64,000 nt of DNA. Origin: Verrucomicrobia bacterium S94. GTDB lineage: Bacteria; Verrucomicrobiota; Kiritimatiellia; Kiritimatiellales; Pontiellaceae. The notes under the pieces were generated by a model. It saw only the letters and a list, made by a program, of their open reading frames with translations. It was not told the origin of the DNA and made no database searches. This document shows, one piece after another, positions 36,990-46,006 of the stretch. The translations under genes and the position numbers were made by a program. The stretch lies in assembly GCA_004299845.1 (NCBI GenBank), contig CP036201.1, positions 620,001 to 684,000 of the forward strand. Reading direction: 5' to 3'. How positions within the stretch are numbered: position 1 is the first letter of the stretch; every line of letters starts with the position of its first letter.

Positions 36990-38175
36990 AAATCAGTTTA
37001 CGGAAGAAGACGATGCGTTGCTCGGGGCCTTGGGGGTCGATGTTGAGGCAAAGAAAAAGACCAGGTACACCAAGGAGGAGGAGCGGGTTATTGCGGGATT
37101 TGAGGAGATTCAGCGTTTTGTGGAAGAGTCCGGGCATCCTCCTCAGCATGGAGAAGATCGGGATATTTTCGAACGCCTCTATGCCGTGCGGCTGGATCGT
37201 CTGAAGGAGCTGAAAAAATTTCATACACTGCTTTTGCCGATGGATCATCAGGGGCTTTTAAGTGCAAAAAAAGAGTGTCCAGAGGAGCCGTTGGATAAAC
37301 TGAACGATGACGAACTGCTCGAGGCATTAGGGGTGGAAACGCCGGTGGGTTCTATTCAGCAGCTGAAGCATGTTCGTTCGAGCAGGGAGATCCGTGCGGC
37401 CGAGGAGATTGCCGGCCGGGAAAAATGTGAAGAGTTTGATGCGTTCAAGCCGCTCTTTGAACAGGTTCGGGAAGAGCTGAAAGCGGATATGCGGCAGATG
37501 ATCCGATGCAATGATAAAACTGATGTGAAAGTTGGTGATTGGTTTGTTGTGGATGGACTGACGGCCTATATCGAAAGTGAAGGCGAGGCATTCATTACCG
37601 GAGAAGGACGGGAAGATCGGCGTTTGCGGGTGATTTTCAGCAATGGAACCGAAAGCGGGATGCTGCGACGTTCGTTTCAGAAACTTTTATGGGAGGATGA
37701 TACTGCCCGGCGCATCGTGATTCCTGCCGATATGGGGCCGTTATTCGGAGATCGTGTATGCGAAGAAGATCAGGCTACAGGTGTGGTCTACGTACTTCGA
37801 AGCCAATCAAAACTTCCATACATTGTCGAAAACCGGGAGTTGATTCATAAAATCGGATTCACGACAGGAAGCGTGGAAAAACGGATTGCAGATGCGGCAA
37901 ACCAGGCAACCTATCTATTGGCGGAGGTGGAAGTGGTTGCGACCTTTGCTCTTTATAATGTGAATGCGGGCAAACTGGAAAATGTGTTTCATAAACTGTT
38001 TTCACCCGCCCGCCTTGATATCGAAATAAAGGACCGATTCGGAAAACCGTTCCGGCCTCGGGAATGGTTTTTAGTGCCTCTTCATATCATTAAAGAAGCG
38101 GTGGATAAGGTGATCGACGGAACTGTTGGGGACTATAAATATGATCCCCGAAAGGCCGAATTAATTATGAATTAA
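36976..38175 (+). CDS. GIY-YIG (T5orf172-like) nuclease, partner of the helicase
   Basis: 399 residues overlapping the helicase gene by 14 bp, hence coupled translation. The N-terminal ~250 residues are charged and helical, with a repeated LLGALGV / LLEALGV element (about 15-22 and 114-121) that may bind DNA or the helicase. The nuclease core is C-terminal: VVYVLRSQSK (about 270-279), KIGFTTGSVEKRI (about 292-304) with the conserved Arg in EKRI, a Glu in KLENVFHKLF, and FRPREWF, matching the T5orf172/Mug113 branch of GIY-YIG enzymes. It could cleave DNA in a restriction-like defence pair, but no named system is recognised. The nuclease itself looks intact. Confidence 0.85.
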   Translation: MGQAKNQFTEEDDALLGALGVDVEAKKKTRYTKEEERVIAGFEEIQRFVEESGHPPQHGEDRDIFERLYAVRLDRLKELKKFHTLLLPMDHQGLLSAKKECPEEPLDKLNDDELLEALGVETPVGSIQQLKHVRSSREIRAAEEIAGREKCEEFDAFKPLFEQVREELKADMRQMIRCNDKTDVKVGDWFVVDGLTAYIESEGEAFITGEGREDRRLRVIFSNGTESGMLRRSFQKLLWEDDTARRIVIPADMGPLFGDRVCEEDQATGVVYVLRSQSKLPYIVENRELIHKIGFTTGSVEKRIADAANQATYLLAEVEVVATFALYNVNAGKLENVFHKLFSPARLDIEIKDRFGKPFRPREWFLVPLHIIKEAVDKVIDGTVGDYKYDPRKAELIMN

Positions 38176-38582
38176 TTGTATAGTCCGCATGGACACAAAG
38201 TATGCAGTATGCCGTCTCCGGCGGGGAACAGACTTTCCTTTCTCTTTGAGTCGTCACTGATGCCGAAGGAGATGGTCTGCAAAAACGCTAAGTGTCACCC
38301 TTCGATTCAGATCAGCTGCTGATTTCTTCTTTTTTTTGAGGTGCTGTTTCCCGGCATTGTCAGTTGGTCTGAAGAGCGTTGAAAAACGGCGGCGGGCAAT
38401 GCGGTCCATCTGTGACAGAAATACTTTTTAAATGGAGCGGCCAGATTTCATCAGGTAAAGAGACGGGCTGCTTGAATCATTACCATGTTCTGCCTGTTCG
38501 TCCTTTGTTGAATGTCAGGCTTTACGTCGGGCTGCCTCCCCGCCTAAGGTCAAAGTTCCTTTTAAGTGGTCAGGAGATTGTG
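38176..38582. other. Interval between GIY-YIG gene and sensor kinase
   Basis: 407 bp. An in-frame ATG at 38379 would extend the kinase by 68 residues of atypical sequence and is rejected as the start. No gene, clear promoter or strong terminator is seen. Confidence 0.45.
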
Positions 38583-39764
38583 ATGGAAGCGGAAACAGCA
38601 TTCGCACCGGCGGAACGCGCGCCGTATGAAGAGATAAAACGGCAGTATTCATTGCTTTCCGGGTTGCCGTTTGTGCGGGAGTTTCTCGATGCGATGCCCA
38701 ATGTAGCTGTTGTTTTGAATCGTGAACGACAGATTGTTTTTGCCAATGCGCAGTTTCGAAACTTTGTCGGGATTGAGATCGAAGAGGGTTTCGGGCCTGA
38801 CGAGGCGGATCGGGCTTTCCTCGGGAAGCGCCCGGGCGAAGCGGTGGGGTGTATACGGGCCTGTACAACGGATGGGGGATGCGGAACGACGGTTTTTTGT
38901 CAGACGTGTGGAGCCGTTCATTCCATTTTAAACAGCCAGAGAACGCATGCTGAGGATGTCCAGGAATGCCGTATGGTGCGAGAAACACCGGCGGGTCAAC
39001 TTGATCTGCGGGTCTGGTCGCGTCCGATTGATGTGAAAGGCGAACATTTTACCGTTTTTTCCGTCGTTGATATCAGCGATGAAAAACGACGCAGAGCTCT
39101 TGAACGGATCTTTTTTCATGATGTGCTCAATACCGCCGGAGGTTTGAAAGGTCTTTCCGAATTGTTAATCGAAGCTGATTTTTCCGGTGAAGAGTTCAAG
39201 GATGTTTCCTATATGCTTTTAGAGGCAACAGAGCACCTGCTAGAGGAAATCTCGTCTCAAAGCCAGCTTCTGGCGGCGGAAAACGATGAGTTGCAGGTAT
39301 CGGTTGAAAAGATCCAATCTCTGGACCTCCTTTCCCGAATTATTCGCCAGTTCCATTCGCACAGCAATGCGCAGGACAAAGAACTGCGCGTAAGTAAGTC
39401 GGCGGAGTTTTTTGAATTTACCTCTGATCCGGTGCTGATCCGTCGGGTATTAATGAATTTGACCAAAAATGCGTTAGAGGCTGTGGAAGAGGGAGAGGCC
39501 GTTGTTTTGAACTGCTTTACCGAAAGCGATGAGGTTTGTTTTTCGGTTCACAATGACGTTGTGATGCCGGAAAACGTATTCCGCCAGTTATTCACCCGAT
39601 CATTTTCCACCAAGGGCAAAGGACGCGGTCTGGGGACGTACAGTGTGAAGCTGATTACGGAGAAGTTTTTGCGTGGCCGCGTTTCATTCATTTCGAATGA
39701 AGAGCAGGGAACGGTTTTTACGGTACGCTATCCCAGAACGTTAACTGGATGTGAAGGCTCGTAG
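38583..39764 (+). CDS. Soluble PAS-domain sensor histidine kinase
   Basis: 393 residues from the ATG at 38583, chosen because CAGGAG lies at a good distance and the PAS domain follows shortly. PAS-like domain ~35-165 contains a Cys-rich insert (RACTTDGGCGTTVFCQTCGA) that could bind a metal, cluster or thiol-reactive signal. The H-box is FFHDVLNTAGGLKGL, the N-box LMNLTKNALEAVE, and the G-box FSTKGKGRGLGTYSVKLI, so the catalytic core is complete. There is no membrane segment, suggesting an internal redox-type signal. No response regulator is adjacent. A relic of a close paralogue lies at 16590-16790. Confidence 0.9.
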   Translation: MEAETAFAPAERAPYEEIKRQYSLLSGLPFVREFLDAMPNVAVVLNRERQIVFANAQFRNFVGIEIEEGFGPDEADRAFLGKRPGEAVGCIRACTTDGGCGTTVFCQTCGAVHSILNSQRTHAEDVQECRMVRETPAGQLDLRVWSRPIDVKGEHFTVFSVVDISDEKRRRALERIFFHDVLNTAGGLKGLSELLIEADFSGEEFKDVSYMLLEATEHLLEEISSQSQLLAAENDELQVSVEKIQSLDLLSRIIRQFHSHSNAQDKELRVSKSAEFFEFTSDPVLIRRVLMNLTKNALEAVEEGEAVVLNCFTESDEVCFSVHNDVVMPENVFRQLFTRSFSTKGKGRGLGTYSVKLITEKFLRGRVSFISNEEQGTVFTVRYPRTLTGCEGS

Positions 39765-39854
39765 CATTAAGCGTTAACGCTGAACCCGGAATCGATGGTC
39801 CGACGGGGTTTTAGTGGGAGGTAAGAAACCGCCGACTTAAGGATGCGCATCAGC

Positions 39855-41978
39855 TTATTTGTCGGTTTTAGATACGGGTTTTCCGGCGGGGCGGGCGTCT
39901 TCTTTTTTTGATTGCTGGCGGTCGGCGGAGGGGAGATCGATGTCCATAATGAAGCCCTGTTTGCTGAGGATGAGCAGGCGCTGTTCGTTTTCGATTTTCA
40001 CAGAGTAGGGCAGCATGTGCAGCTGGAGCAGAACCTGAATCTGGTTGGGGGAGAGATGCAGGCCTTTGTATTCGGTGGGCAGGACAAAGTCGCAGCCTTC
40101 TTTCCAGCCGGAGCAGCCGTAAGCGGTTTTTCCGCGAATCACGGGTTTCCCGCAGACGGGGCAGTCGCCGAGTCGATCAATCTCGATTTTTTTGGAGGTG
40201 CTGGATTTAATCAGACTGCGGGTGTAGCCGATGATGCCGTCCATGAAATCGCCGGGCTGTGCTTCGCCGCGCTCGATCTGTTTGAGTTTTTCCTCCCATT
40301 CGCCGGTCATTTCGGGGGATTTGAGCAGCGGGTCCTGAATGAGGGCGATGAGGCAGCGGCCCATGTCGGTGGCACGGATCTGTTTTTTATCGCGCCGGAT
40401 ATAGTTGCGGCGCAGGAGGGTTTCGATGATGGCGGCGCGGGTGGCGGGGGTGCCTATGCCGCGTTCTTTGAGGGCTTCGCGCAGGGAGTCGTCGTCTACC
40501 CATTTTCCGGCAGCTTCCATGGCGCCGAGCAGGGAGTTTTCGTTGAAGGCTTTGGGCGGTTTGGTTTTGCCTTCTCGCGTGGAGGGTTCGTGGGGGCCGG
40601 TTTCTCCTTTTTTAAAGGCGGGAAGCTGCTGGTCATCGTCTCCGGCGTCGGGCTCCTTTTTCTTCTTTTTCTTTTTCGGGAAGAGGGCGGTCCAGCCGGG
40701 GTCGACGATGATGGTGCCTTTGGCCTGAAAGGGGACTTCGGCGCTTTCGCCGTCGACGGTGGTGATTTTTTTGATGCAGACGGGATAAAACGCGGCGATA
40801 AACTGGGTGACGATGGCGTTGTAGACGACCTGTTCGTTGGAGCCGAGCGATCCGGGCATCATGCCGGTGGGGATGATGGCGTGGTGGTCGGTGACCTTCT
40901 TGTCGTCGACGATACGTTTGGTAAAGGGCAGTTTGGAAAGGTCCAGCACTTCAATCTGTTCTTTCCGGAGTCCCTTCAGTTTTTCAAAGATTCCGGGAAT
41001 CCTCGGTTTCATGTCGGCACTGAGATAGCGCGAATCGGTTCGCGGATAGGTGACGAGTTTGGATTCGTAGAGATTCTGCGTGGCGGCCAGGGTATCGGCG
41101 GCGGAGAGACCGTGGCTTTTGTTAATTTCGCGCTGCAGGGTGGTGAGGTCAAACAGCTGCGGCGGCTGTTCCTTTTTCTGGCGTCCGGTCACTTTGGTGA
41201 TGGTGAAGGGCTGTCCGGTTATTTTATCGAGCAAAGCCTGGGCGTCATTTTTCCTGTCGAACCGGTCGCCGGTGAATTTGAAGGTGGTTTCCCGGTATTG
41301 GGTGGTGAGTTCCCAGAACGGCTTAGGACGGAATTTCATGATTTCGTCGTCGCGCTGAACAATCATAGCAAGGACGGGGGTCTGCACGCGGCCGATGCTC
41401 CAGAGTACGCGGTCGTCTCCGGCGGAGAGTCGGCCGTGTTTGACGGTGAAATAGCGGGTGGCATTGAGGCCGACAATCCAGTCGGCTTCGGAGCGGCAGC
41501 GGGCGGCCAGGTAGAGCGGGTCGTAGTCGTGACCGTCCTTGAGGTCTTTGAAGGCTTCCTGAATGGCGTCAGGCGTGAGTGAGCTGAGCCAGAGGCGTTT
41601 GATGGGTTTGTCTTCGCAGTTGCTGAGCGAGAGGATGTAGCGGAAGATGAGTTCGCCTTCGCGGCCGGCGTCAGTGGCGCAGACAATTTCCTCGGCTTCG
41701 CGGCAGAGGTTTTTAATGATTTCAAACTGTTCCGAAACTCCGGGGTTTTCGATGAGTTTAAGTTTAAAGGTGTCCGGAATAAAAGGCAGTGAATCGAGAC
41801 GCCATTTGCGCAGTTCGGGGTCGTATTCGCCGGGATCGAGCAGCGTCACGAGATGTCCGAAGGCCCAGGTGATAGCTATACCCCGGCCTTCGATACAGCC
41901 GTTTTTTTTGCCGGTGATTTTAAGCACCGATGCAATATCGCGGGCGACCGAGGGTTTTTCTGTAATGACAACTTTCAT
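39855..41978 (-). CDS. topB: DNA topoisomerase III
   Basis: 707 residues. A type IA topoisomerase that relaxes or decatenates DNA by single-strand passage. The Toprim domain begins MKVVITEKPSVARDIA and holds ATDAGREGELIF (residues 101-112), the metal-binding acidic cluster. The catalytic tyrosine is Tyr311 in LVTYPRTDSRYLS. A zinc-finger-like C-terminus (CPVCGKPVIRGKTAYGCSGW) is typical of longer TopB proteins. Length and motif order are normal. It is divergent from the Cys-rich secreted protein gene, with 94 bp between them. Confidence 0.96.
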   Translation of the reverse strand: MKVVITEKPSVARDIASVLKITGKKNGCIEGRGIAITWAFGHLVTLLDPGEYDPELRKWRLDSLPFIPDTFKLKLIENPGVSEQFEIIKNLCREAEEIVCATDAGREGELIFRYILSLSNCEDKPIKRLWLSSLTPDAIQEAFKDLKDGHDYDPLYLAARCRSEADWIVGLNATRYFTVKHGRLSAGDDRVLWSIGRVQTPVLAMIVQRDDEIMKFRPKPFWELTTQYRETTFKFTGDRFDRKNDAQALLDKITGQPFTITKVTGRQKKEQPPQLFDLTTLQREINKSHGLSAADTLAATQNLYESKLVTYPRTDSRYLSADMKPRIPGIFEKLKGLRKEQIEVLDLSKLPFTKRIVDDKKVTDHHAIIPTGMMPGSLGSNEQVVYNAIVTQFIAAFYPVCIKKITTVDGESAEVPFQAKGTIIVDPGWTALFPKKKKKKKEPDAGDDDQQLPAFKKGETGPHEPSTREGKTKPPKAFNENSLLGAMEAAGKWVDDDSLREALKERGIGTPATRAAIIETLLRRNYIRRDKKQIRATDMGRCLIALIQDPLLKSPEMTGEWEEKLKQIERGEAQPGDFMDGIIGYTRSLIKSSTSKKIEIDRLGDCPVCGKPVIRGKTAYGCSGWKEGCDFVLPTEYKGLHLSPNQIQVLLQLHMLPYSVKIENEQRLLILSKQGFIMDIDLPSADRQQSKKEDARPAGKPVSKTDK

Positions 41979-42072
41979 GAAAAGTACTGGGTATTTCGTA
42001 AAGCGTAATTGGCTTGGAATTAGACATCTTGTACATTGGCGGCTGTCTGTTCAATCAATTATGGAGTCCGGT

Positions 42073-43473
42073 ATGGTTCGAAAGTTGTTAGTTGTTCTGA
42101 TTGCTGTCTTTTTGGCAGTGGTCTGGGTGCGGGCTTCGGACATTACGGTGCTGACGGAGGAGCCGGTGGCGGAGTTTGCGCTGCCGGACGGGTCGGTGCT
42201 GAAGAATGCATTTGTCTGGCGGCGCAGTTCAGAGGGGCTGATGATTGTGCACGACGGTGGGCAGTATTTTCTGAATTTCAAACTGCTGCCGGATGACTGG
42301 AAGGCTGCGTATCTGGGAGAACCGAAGTCGTCTGTATCCGGGGAGACAGAAGCGCAGCTGCCGGACTATGTTCTGAACGATCCGCATGGACTGCAGCAGA
42401 TTCTGGAACGGGTGCCGGAACTGACTCCGGTCGGGCTTCGTTTTGTGCTGCGTGAAGGCGCGGATGAAGCATCGGCGGGGACGGCTTTCGGGATGGCGAT
42501 TCTGCAGAGTCTGCTGGATGAAAAGTTCGATACTGCGCGGCGGCTGATGCTGATCAGCGAAGAGCTGGGGCAGGAGATTGAGGGTGTGGGACGTGATGAT
42601 GTGGCGAAAACGTGTCCGGTCTGTAATGGCGAAGGACGGGTATTTCTGGAGTGTAAAGCGTGTGGCGGTAGCGGAAAATGTGCCCGTTGCGGCGGCGAGG
42701 GCGAACGCGAGACGGGGATCGGTAACCATACGGTTCGCTGTACGGCCTGCCGGGGAACAGGGGATTGTCCGGTCTGCGGCGGAGCGGGCGGTAAAACCGT
42801 GGTATGCCGGGCGTGCGGCGGACGCGGCCGGATCCTGAAGACCAAATACTGCGAAGTCCGGCTGAACCGTTTGGTGCAGACGGCCAACCGCATGGCGGAT
42901 CCGGACTGGACGCAGACGGTGGTGCAGGCGGATCGTGCGCATGTACTGAAAACGCTGGAGCGGATTCCCGGGTTGGAATACGGGGCGGCGCGTTTTTATG
43001 CTTCAGATGCTTATAACGGAGCTATGGATACCAATATTGTGCTGGCCTGTGCGGTGCATTCCATTCTGAATAAAGAACTGGAGGAGGCGGAGCGTTTTCA
43101 TCTGATCATTCAGGCGAACTACGGCGGAGATGAAATTTTTGAGCTGAAGAATTATCTGAATATCTGCAGCGTCTGCGACGGGAAAGGCTATCTGGTCCAC
43201 GACTGCAGTGTCTGCAACGGAAGCGGAAAGTGTCCGCGTTGCGGCGGGGACGGTTTATGTGAGAGCCTGTTCGATGACCGGACGTATCCATGCACAGCCT
43301 GTCGGGAAAATAAAGGAAAGTGCAGGGCCTGCGGCGGAACCGGCGAAAAACGGGTACGTTGTTCTGCCTGCGGGGGTTCCGGCCGAACGATCGATGAAGA
43401 GCGCTGCCGGATCCGGCGCGAACTGCTGATCCGGGAGCTGAACGGCTATTACCGCGAACACATGCAGCAGTAA
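42073..43473 (+). CDS. Exported Cys-rich protein with two DnaJ-type zinc-finger clusters
   Basis: 466 residues from the second in-frame ATG at 42073, which has GGAG 6 bp upstream. There is a signal peptide (MVRKLLVVLIAVFLAVVWVRA). Two clusters of CxxCxGxG-type repeats are present: residues ~181-250 (CPVCNGEG, CKACGGSG, CARCGGEG, CTACRGTG, CPVCGGAG, CRACGGRG) and ~357-435. The same finger type is used by DnaJ to bind unfolded protein, but there is no J-domain. Putting such Cys-rich fingers outside the cytoplasm is unusual and would need thiol-redox control. It converges on a rhodanese gene. Role unknown. Confidence 0.8.
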   Translation: MVRKLLVVLIAVFLAVVWVRASDITVLTEEPVAEFALPDGSVLKNAFVWRRSSEGLMIVHDGGQYFLNFKLLPDDWKAAYLGEPKSSVSGETEAQLPDYVLNDPHGLQQILERVPELTPVGLRFVLREGADEASAGTAFGMAILQSLLDEKFDTARRLMLISEELGQEIEGVGRDDVAKTCPVCNGEGRVFLECKACGGSGKCARCGGEGERETGIGNHTVRCTACRGTGDCPVCGGAGGKTVVCRACGGRGRILKTKYCEVRLNRLVQTANRMADPDWTQTVVQADRAHVLKTLERIPGLEYGAARFYASDAYNGAMDTNIVLACAVHSILNKELEEAERFHLIIQANYGGDEIFELKNYLNICSVCDGKGYLVHDCSVCNGSGKCPRCGGDGLCESLFDDRTYPCTACRENKGKCRACGGTGEKRVRCSACGGSGRTIDEERCRIRRELLIRELNGYYREHMQQ

Positions 43474-43492
43474 AAAGGTTGTTTTTTTACTG
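43468..43492. terminator. Possible bidirectional terminator
   Basis: An AT-rich hairpin (CAGTAAAAA with TTTTTACTG) sits between converging genes, with A and T runs that would serve both strands. The stem is weak. Confidence 0.4.
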
Positions 43493-43888
43493 TTTCGGCA
43501 TGTTGCGCTGCATATTTCCGATACAGCCGGCATCAATTACGTTGGTGTAGCCTGCTGTGATCAGATTTCGTTTCGCCACGGCTGAGCGGTTTCCGCTGCG
43601 GCAATAGAGAATAATCGGGGCCGCTTTGTCGGTGGTGTGCTGAACGATGCGATCGACTATGGTATCGTGGGGAATATTGCCTGCGTCTTTTACGTGCCCG
43701 CGCTCGAATTCGCCGGCAGTGCGGGTATCAATGATCAGTGCCCCGTTTTTTATCACATCGGGAAGATTACCGCGTTTGTCGCCTTTGCCCCCGTACAGCA
43801 GATTTACGGCAAGAATGCCTACGACGATGGCAGGAGCATTTTTCCCAGTGTTCGAATCATGGGTGCACCCCATGATGATGGAGTGCAC
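43487..43888 (-). CDS. Rhodanese-like sulfurtransferase with N-terminal membrane segment
   Basis: 133 residues from a GTG, or 128 from the ATG at 43873; neither has a strong ribosome binding site. A hydrophobic segment (about 18-33, APAIVVGILAVNLLYG) precedes a single rhodanese domain: LIIDTRTAGEFERGHVKDAGNIP and the active-site loop YCRSGNRSA with Cys96. Rhodaneses carry sulfur as a Cys persulfide. The membrane segment suggests it faces the periplasm or is anchored, fitting the neighbouring exported Cys-rich protein. It lies 35 bp downstream of the transglutaminase-like gene on the same strand. Confidence 0.87.
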   Translation of the reverse strand: MHSIIMGCTHDSNTGKNAPAIVVGILAVNLLYGGKGDKRGNLPDVIKNGALIIDTRTAGEFERGHVKDAGNIPHDTIVDRIVQHTTDKAAPIILYCRSGNRSAVAKRNLITAGYTNVIDAGCIGNMQRNMPKQ

Positions 43889-43923
43889 CGTCGTTTCCCA
43901 CAGGAATTCCGAGTCGGACCATT

Positions 43924-45651
43924 TCAGAGCTCAAGGACTTTTTCGAGTCCTTTGGACGAATCAAAGTTGAGGATGCGTCCGTCGAGATCAAGCTGAACCG
44001 AGGAACCGTCGGCGGTCAGTTTCACTGCGGAATCCGGGTGTCGTTTTTTCCAGACATTGGACAGAGCAAAAGCGCGTTCCAGTCCGTCGCCGCGCTGGAA
44101 ATTCCAGACTTCGTCGGGCTGGGCGATGCGGGAGCCGTCGTAGATCGATTCATTTTCCAGATGCTGCAGGGTCTGGATGAGGTCGTCGTCGGACAGATCC
44201 GCCGTGGCTTCAATCACAACCGGATTGCGTTCAAGTCCGGCCTTGATAAACGGAGCCCAGTCGGTGACGGATAGATCGCGGCTGGCGTAGAACGCGAGAT
44301 CGGCCACCGGATGGGTGTTCCGCAGGCCGCGGATATATTCGATGATCTCCTCGCGGCCGGTGCCGACGGGAATGTCGATCGGGCCGGGGCTATTGAAGGT
44401 TTTGGTTTTATCATCCGGGAGTTCCGGTTCGAGGTGTACAAAATCAACCAGCCCTTCAATGACCGACATTTTACGGTCCATATCGCGCGTGCATTCAATT
44501 CTTTCCGCAAGGGCTTTCATGCTTTCTTTGTCGAAATGTGAAATGGGATTGCCTTTAAGGAAATCCGCCAGTTTGGTGAGCTGGATGCGGTCCTGGATGG
44601 GCTCGGTATAGAAGTCGTATTCATCGATTTGCTCGAGCAGTTTGTCGCGGGTTCGGTCGTCGGAGACTTTGTAGGGACTTCCGTGCTCGTAGGCATAGGC
44701 TCGCTCGATCGGCAGATACTGCTCTTTGCCATGACGCAGATATTTAATCTGGAAACATTTCTGGAATTCGGAGCGTTCGCGCAGGAAATTGGCCAGAATT
44801 TCAAAGGTTATTTCGGTAGTGGTGAATGCATCGAGCTTTTCTTTGAACCGGTCGAAGCTCTCTTTGGTAATAGTGGCGTTGTCGTAAACGGTATGGATGT
44901 AGCCGGTGCTGTTGGCCACGATGGTCACCTGTTCGTTCCGCAGGGCGCGTTGGGCCTTGGCCGTGAGGTCGGTACCGTTGAACCACATGTTTTTGGTGAC
45001 GAGGCGTCGGTTGTTGGTCAGTACGCCGTCGTTTACATTGATGAAGTTCTGGGAATGCAGCGGGGTGGCGATCAGGAAAATATCCTCCAGCGGAATATCG
45101 CAGATAATAAAGAGGGCGGCGGCATAGAGAGTGGAAAGGGAAACACATTCTCCGGCACCGACGCGGTAGTTTTCCTTGTAACGGAATGCATCCATCGCTT
45201 CGAGGGTTTCCGTTTTCCAGAAAGGAATCACGTTGGAATTGTATTTATCCAGTCCGAAGTGTTTGCGGATATCGAGTGAAAAGTAGTGTTTGTCGCCTTC
45301 ATAGCCGAACAGGGCATTGGACTGACTAATGATCTTTTCGTCAATGTACGGTTTGAAGCGCTCCAGTTCCTTTTCCTTGGTGGTGAGTCCCCAGGTGTCG
45401 AGGTCGAGGTTGAACTCATAGTTATCGATAATGAACTGCTTGAGCCGCTGGATTTTTTTGTAGGGCTTCATTTTATCCAGTTTGGCGAACCATTCGTGCT
45501 CTTTCCATTTCCAGATTCTGGGCGACATGATATTGGCCAGTACCAGACTGTAGAGCAGTTCCGGGAAAACAAAAATCTCCATGTCCGACAGGGAGATCGC
45601 GGATGAATACTTCTCGAGTTGATCTTCAGGAATCTTGGGATATGTGTTCAT
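43924..45651 (-). CDS. Transglutaminase-like cysteine-protease-fold protein
   Basis: I start at 45651 (MNTYPKIPED), giving 575 residues; the open frame extends 71 codons upstream but through low-quality sequence with no ribosome binding site. There is no signal peptide. The region AGECVSLSTLYAAALFI (Cys169) followed by ATPLHSQNF (His199) resembles the Cys and His of the transglutaminase-like fold, and WGLTTKEKE precedes it. The C-terminal ~350 residues show no known domain. An enzymatic role is possible but unproven. The rhodanese gene follows in the same direction, so the two may be cotranscribed. Confidence 0.6.
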   Translation of the reverse strand: MNTYPKIPEDQLEKYSSAISLSDMEIFVFPELLYSLVLANIMSPRIWKWKEHEWFAKLDKMKPYKKIQRLKQFIIDNYEFNLDLDTWGLTTKEKELERFKPYIDEKIISQSNALFGYEGDKHYFSLDIRKHFGLDKYNSNVIPFWKTETLEAMDAFRYKENYRVGAGECVSLSTLYAAALFIICDIPLEDIFLIATPLHSQNFINVNDGVLTNNRRLVTKNMWFNGTDLTAKAQRALRNEQVTIVANSTGYIHTVYDNATITKESFDRFKEKLDAFTTTEITFEILANFLRERSEFQKCFQIKYLRHGKEQYLPIERAYAYEHGSPYKVSDDRTRDKLLEQIDEYDFYTEPIQDRIQLTKLADFLKGNPISHFDKESMKALAERIECTRDMDRKMSVIEGLVDFVHLEPELPDDKTKTFNSPGPIDIPVGTGREEIIEYIRGLRNTHPVADLAFYASRDLSVTDWAPFIKAGLERNPVVIEATADLSDDDLIQTLQHLENESIYDGSRIAQPDEVWNFQRGDGLERAFALSNVWKKRHPDSAVKLTADGSSVQLDLDGRILNFDSSKGLEKVLEL

Positions 45652-45810
45652 GGCGGGGCATTGTATGGAGTGAAAACGGCTTGAAAAGGAAACAATGCTA
45701 TGAAAAACGATTATCTTTTCGGTGCTGCTAGGTGCGGTAGAATCCCGCTCGGTGTGTTTTCTGCCGTTCGGCAATGAATGCGGAGGCAGGGATTTCTGCT
45801 GCTGGAAACG

Positions 45811-45839
45811 AAAAAAGGCGCCGGGCGGCGCCTTTTTTT
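45811..45839 (-). terminator. Strong GC-rich terminator
   Basis: GGCGCC-GGGC-GGCGCC flanked by six A and seven T, so it can work in both directions. It probably ends the minus-strand transcript of the gene at 46007. Confidence 0.85.
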
Positions 45840-45884
45840 CATGTGTTTGCGGGCTTGAAAGCACCGCGCACCCGAACGGGGTGT

Positions 45885-45923
45885 CTATAGTTTGCTCTCG
45901 TTTTGTTTTTGGTATTGCTGCAT
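45885..45923 (-). CDS. 12-codon micro-ORF with strong ribosome binding site
   Basis: On the minus strand AAAAAGGAG lies 7 bp before an ATG that encodes MQQYQKQNESKL and a stop. A short hairpin (CACCC-GGGTG) and then the terminator at 45811-45839 follow. It could be a tiny peptide or a relic of a longer gene; it is listed because the ribosome binding site is the strongest nearby. Confidence 0.3.
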   Translation of the reverse strand: MQQYQKQNESKL

Positions 45924-46006
45924 AGGCATTCTCCTTTTTCAGGTGAAGGACTCTTTTCAGATCCGCCGGGGCTCAACGTTCAGCCACTCCTGGACAGATC
46001 TGAGAT

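Noticed and set aside
38379-38582. N-terminal extension of the PAS kinase
   Set aside because: The extra 68 residues are unlike any PAS or membrane lead-in. The ATG at 38583 has a proper ribosome binding site.
39912-41582. Long plus-strand open frame of ~556 codons opposite topB
   Set aside because: It lies wholly antisense to a well-conserved topB. Its Gly/Phe/Val-rich product is the usual shadow of a GC-biased coding frame and has no domain.
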